Origin: Stercorarius parasiticus
Lineage: Eukaryota > Chordata > Aves > Charadriiformes > Stercorariidae
Direction of reading: 5' to 3'
Length of the DNA stretch: 64,000 bases
NCBI GenBank assembly: GCA_013396915.1
Contig: VWZL01003416.1
Coordinates: 517,261-581,260, forward strand
Shown in pieces: positions 61,921 to 64,000 of the stretch. Under the pieces are notes generated by a model that had not been told where the DNA came from, ran no database searches, and saw only the letters and a program-made list of their open reading frames with translations. Position 1 is the first letter of the stretch. Each line of letters begins with the position of its first letter. The translations under genes were made by a program, and so were the position numbers.

Positions 61921-64000
61921 AACCCTGTTACGTTCAAGCTTCCACCCATAGGAAAACCTGAGCGAGTCTGAAGCCGTCAGCCTTACACCTCGACTCTGTG
62001 AACTTGATCATCTGGATGGCCAGTTTAAAGCTCTTAAAGTATTCAGATATTGCAGTGGTGAGGATTATGTAGATAACTGGCTAGAAGGTTAAATCTCCTC
62101 CTCGGGATGGGAATACCAAATTAATGATCACTTCAAAAATGTATGTGACTTACCTTCCAGACACGCAGAGCTCTCCCTTACACCTGCTTTCCTATTCCCA
62201 TCATGTCTGCTCCAGCGCAGAGCCTATCTTGCTGCCAGTAGCGCTTTCTCCAGCGGGAATGAAGGTGAAGGGCTGATCTCCCATTTTCCTAAACCGCAAC
62301 AACCGTACGGATCTCCAGCTGAAAACCACACACTGCAGAAGGCACCATGCTGTACGGCACAGCTGCTCCCCAGCTCTGTCCTTTCTCTCCGTAGGTCCCC
62401 TTTCCTCAAAATGGCCATCGCTTGAACCGAGTGGCGTATGAGTGTGTGTGCACATACGATAGTTTGGTGCAGCAGAACGTGAGGTGTGGGGAGGGGGGTG
62501 CTTTTCCTGGAGACCCTCGTAGGCGTAGGAGAGATGCTGGATCTGCCAATCCATGTTTGGGGCACTGGCTTGTTCCGCTCCACCCAGTGCCACGGAACAG
62601 ATGGGAGCATCTGCCCTTGCTTTTGTAGCCATTGGAACGGTGAGATTGCGTATTCCAGAGTCACATACATTGCTCCAGAGGATCAATCAAGGTTTTGTTT
62701 GATTTGAAAACTGAAACAAACCCAATATCTTCGTGCACTGAGCTTCGCAGTTTTGGGAGAAGCATTCTGGGTTGGAACCCTGTTAGTCACGCTGACTTGA
62801 GGACTTTAAAAATGCTCTTGTTTTACAAACAGGTGCTGTCTTTGGAATCTCTACAGGATTTCCAGATTGCTCTGCATCCAATACTGTCATTAAGGAATAA
62901 AACTGTTCTTCCACTTGTACCAGTTTCCCAGGAGCGGTGTTTTGCTTTTACTGTAAACATGTCTGTCTGATACAAGAATTGTGAAGAATCTTTCCTGGGC
63001 TCAGCCTTACACTAATCCCCGATTCACTTTTTTTTTTTTATTATTATTATTCTTTTGTCAGAGAAAAAAGTGTTGTGAGAGTTTAACGCCCTTCACCTTC
63101 ACTCCTACAATAAGATTCAAAATTCAACCGGAAGATACCCAGTTGCTGGGATGTGATTTTGATATCCTCACTGGAAAACAGCATGTGAAATAGTCCTTCA
63201 CAAGGGGCCTATTTTCCGTTTGAGGAAGTCCTAAAGAGTTTATTCCCAGCCCCTCTGTTCTCTTCCCGCTCTTCCACTTTACCTAGGAAGACCTTTGCTG
63301 CGTCATCTCCTTGTCTCTGCCTTCTCTGTACCGGTGTTCAAGACCTGCTTTGTATCTCATACTTCCCTTGGAAGTTCTTCCACGTGCATCTGCTTGCACA
63401 TTGCCTCTTCCCCAGAGCCTTATGAGGGATAAAACAAGTTATAGGTCCCGCTACCTGCACTGTACAGGTGTGTGATCACCCAAGAGTGAGCCAGGAGGTC
63501 TGTTTTCCTTGGTCTTTTTCTGCCCTAGTTGCATGGACCCATATTTTGTCTCTTCCACTCGGGGTGCTGTTTTCTGTTTCCCAATTTGTCAAGGAGAACA
63601 ACAAAAAACAAAAAACCCACTTTTCATTTGTTTAAATACCTAAATGATGTGACAACGGAACACTAGTAAAGAGAGTTGCGGCTCTTTTATTATGTTTTCC
63701 GACACTAACTGTAAGCTGGTAAGGACTCAGAGGAGAGACTTGTTATGGTGGTGTAAATGGGAGCTTCCTCTAGTAACCTGGTAATCTACTGACACAGGTT
63801 GTTCCCATGGAATCTTTTTTTTTTTTTAAATAAAAATATCATAGAACAACTTCCCTAGAAAAGGTCTGGAAAACAAGACTTGAACAATTCTGTTTTAGCT
63901 TTTGTTATGGCTTCAGTGTGTAACTTGCCACCTATCTAGCCCTCGGTGCTTCTGTTTACATCTGTGTACCGTATATTGATGTTTGCCTAATGAAATGCTG
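61921..64000. other. Gene-free stretch with a stop-poor patch at 62201-62690
   Basis: Two minus-strand frames (161 codons at 62201-62686 and 148 codons at 62224-62670) and two plus-strand frames (68 and 73 codons) are open across the same 480 bases. Four simultaneously open frames point to GC-rich, stop-poor composition rather than coding. Neither long product resembles a family I know. Other frames (62695-62970 and 62981-63193, +) are equally unsupported. T9 lies near 63030 and T13 at 63815-63827. Confidence 0.45.

Noticed and set aside
1..64000. CRISPR arrays, bacterial operons, telomeric repeats, rRNA or tRNA genes, well-known miRNAs
   Set aside because: I looked for each kind of signature by eye and saw none; the background is vertebrate noncoding DNA.

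Overview
The window looks like nuclear DNA of a bird. The strongest sign is two near-identical 3'-terminal fragments of a CR1 LINE (56783-57330 and 59075-59225). Both carry the avian-type CR1 tail ending in ATTCTATG-like octamers. Older CR1-superfamily debris, an avian-type LTR/ERV fragment, short homopolymer tracts and an AT-leaning, CpG-poor background all fit intergenic or intronic vertebrate DNA. Bacterial signals (operons, ribosome binding sites, dense long ORFs) are absent. The species and locus cannot be told from the sequence.

I found no protein-coding gene, exon, tRNA, rRNA or known small RNA that I can defend. The longest open frames (up to 166 codons) lie in transposon remnants, a C-rich minisatellite or GC-rich stop-poor patches. 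None shows a recognisable domain or a convincing splice-bounded exon.

Layout. 1-3.1 kb: unique sequence with a GC-rich bump near 0.94-1.34 kb and a 7-bp tandem repeat at 3.0 kb. 3.2-3.5 kb: degenerate C-rich minisatellite with a 44-47 bp period. 3.5-31 kb: mostly unique AT-rich DNA with small ancient-repeat scraps, an unusual perfect hairpin at 13.75 kb and a GC-rich patch at 28.4-29.6 kb. 31.3-31.85 kb: decayed LTR-retrotransposon (ERV) sequence. 41.59-42.2 kb: frameshifted L2/L3-like LINE reverse transcriptase with recognisable blocks in order. 49.7-50.92 kb: ancient CR1 running from the RT region to the 3' end. 56.0-56.2 kb: a compact promoter-like cluster (four ATGCRYGG repeats around a TATAAAA box). 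56.78-57.33 and 59.08-59.23 kb: the two younger CR1 fragments. 61.78-61.92 kb: possible minus-strand CR1-like tail. The rest, to 64 kb, is unique or unrecognisable, with a stop-poor patch at 62.2-62.7 kb.

No set of genes works together here. The main content is a layered record of LINE insertions, with four of the five LINE fragments on the + strand, plus a few candidate regulatory sites. The most unexplained items are the 56.0 kb promoter-like cluster, the 13.75 kb hairpin plus tandem decamer, and the GC-rich stop-poor patches. I did not find a convincing new biological system.
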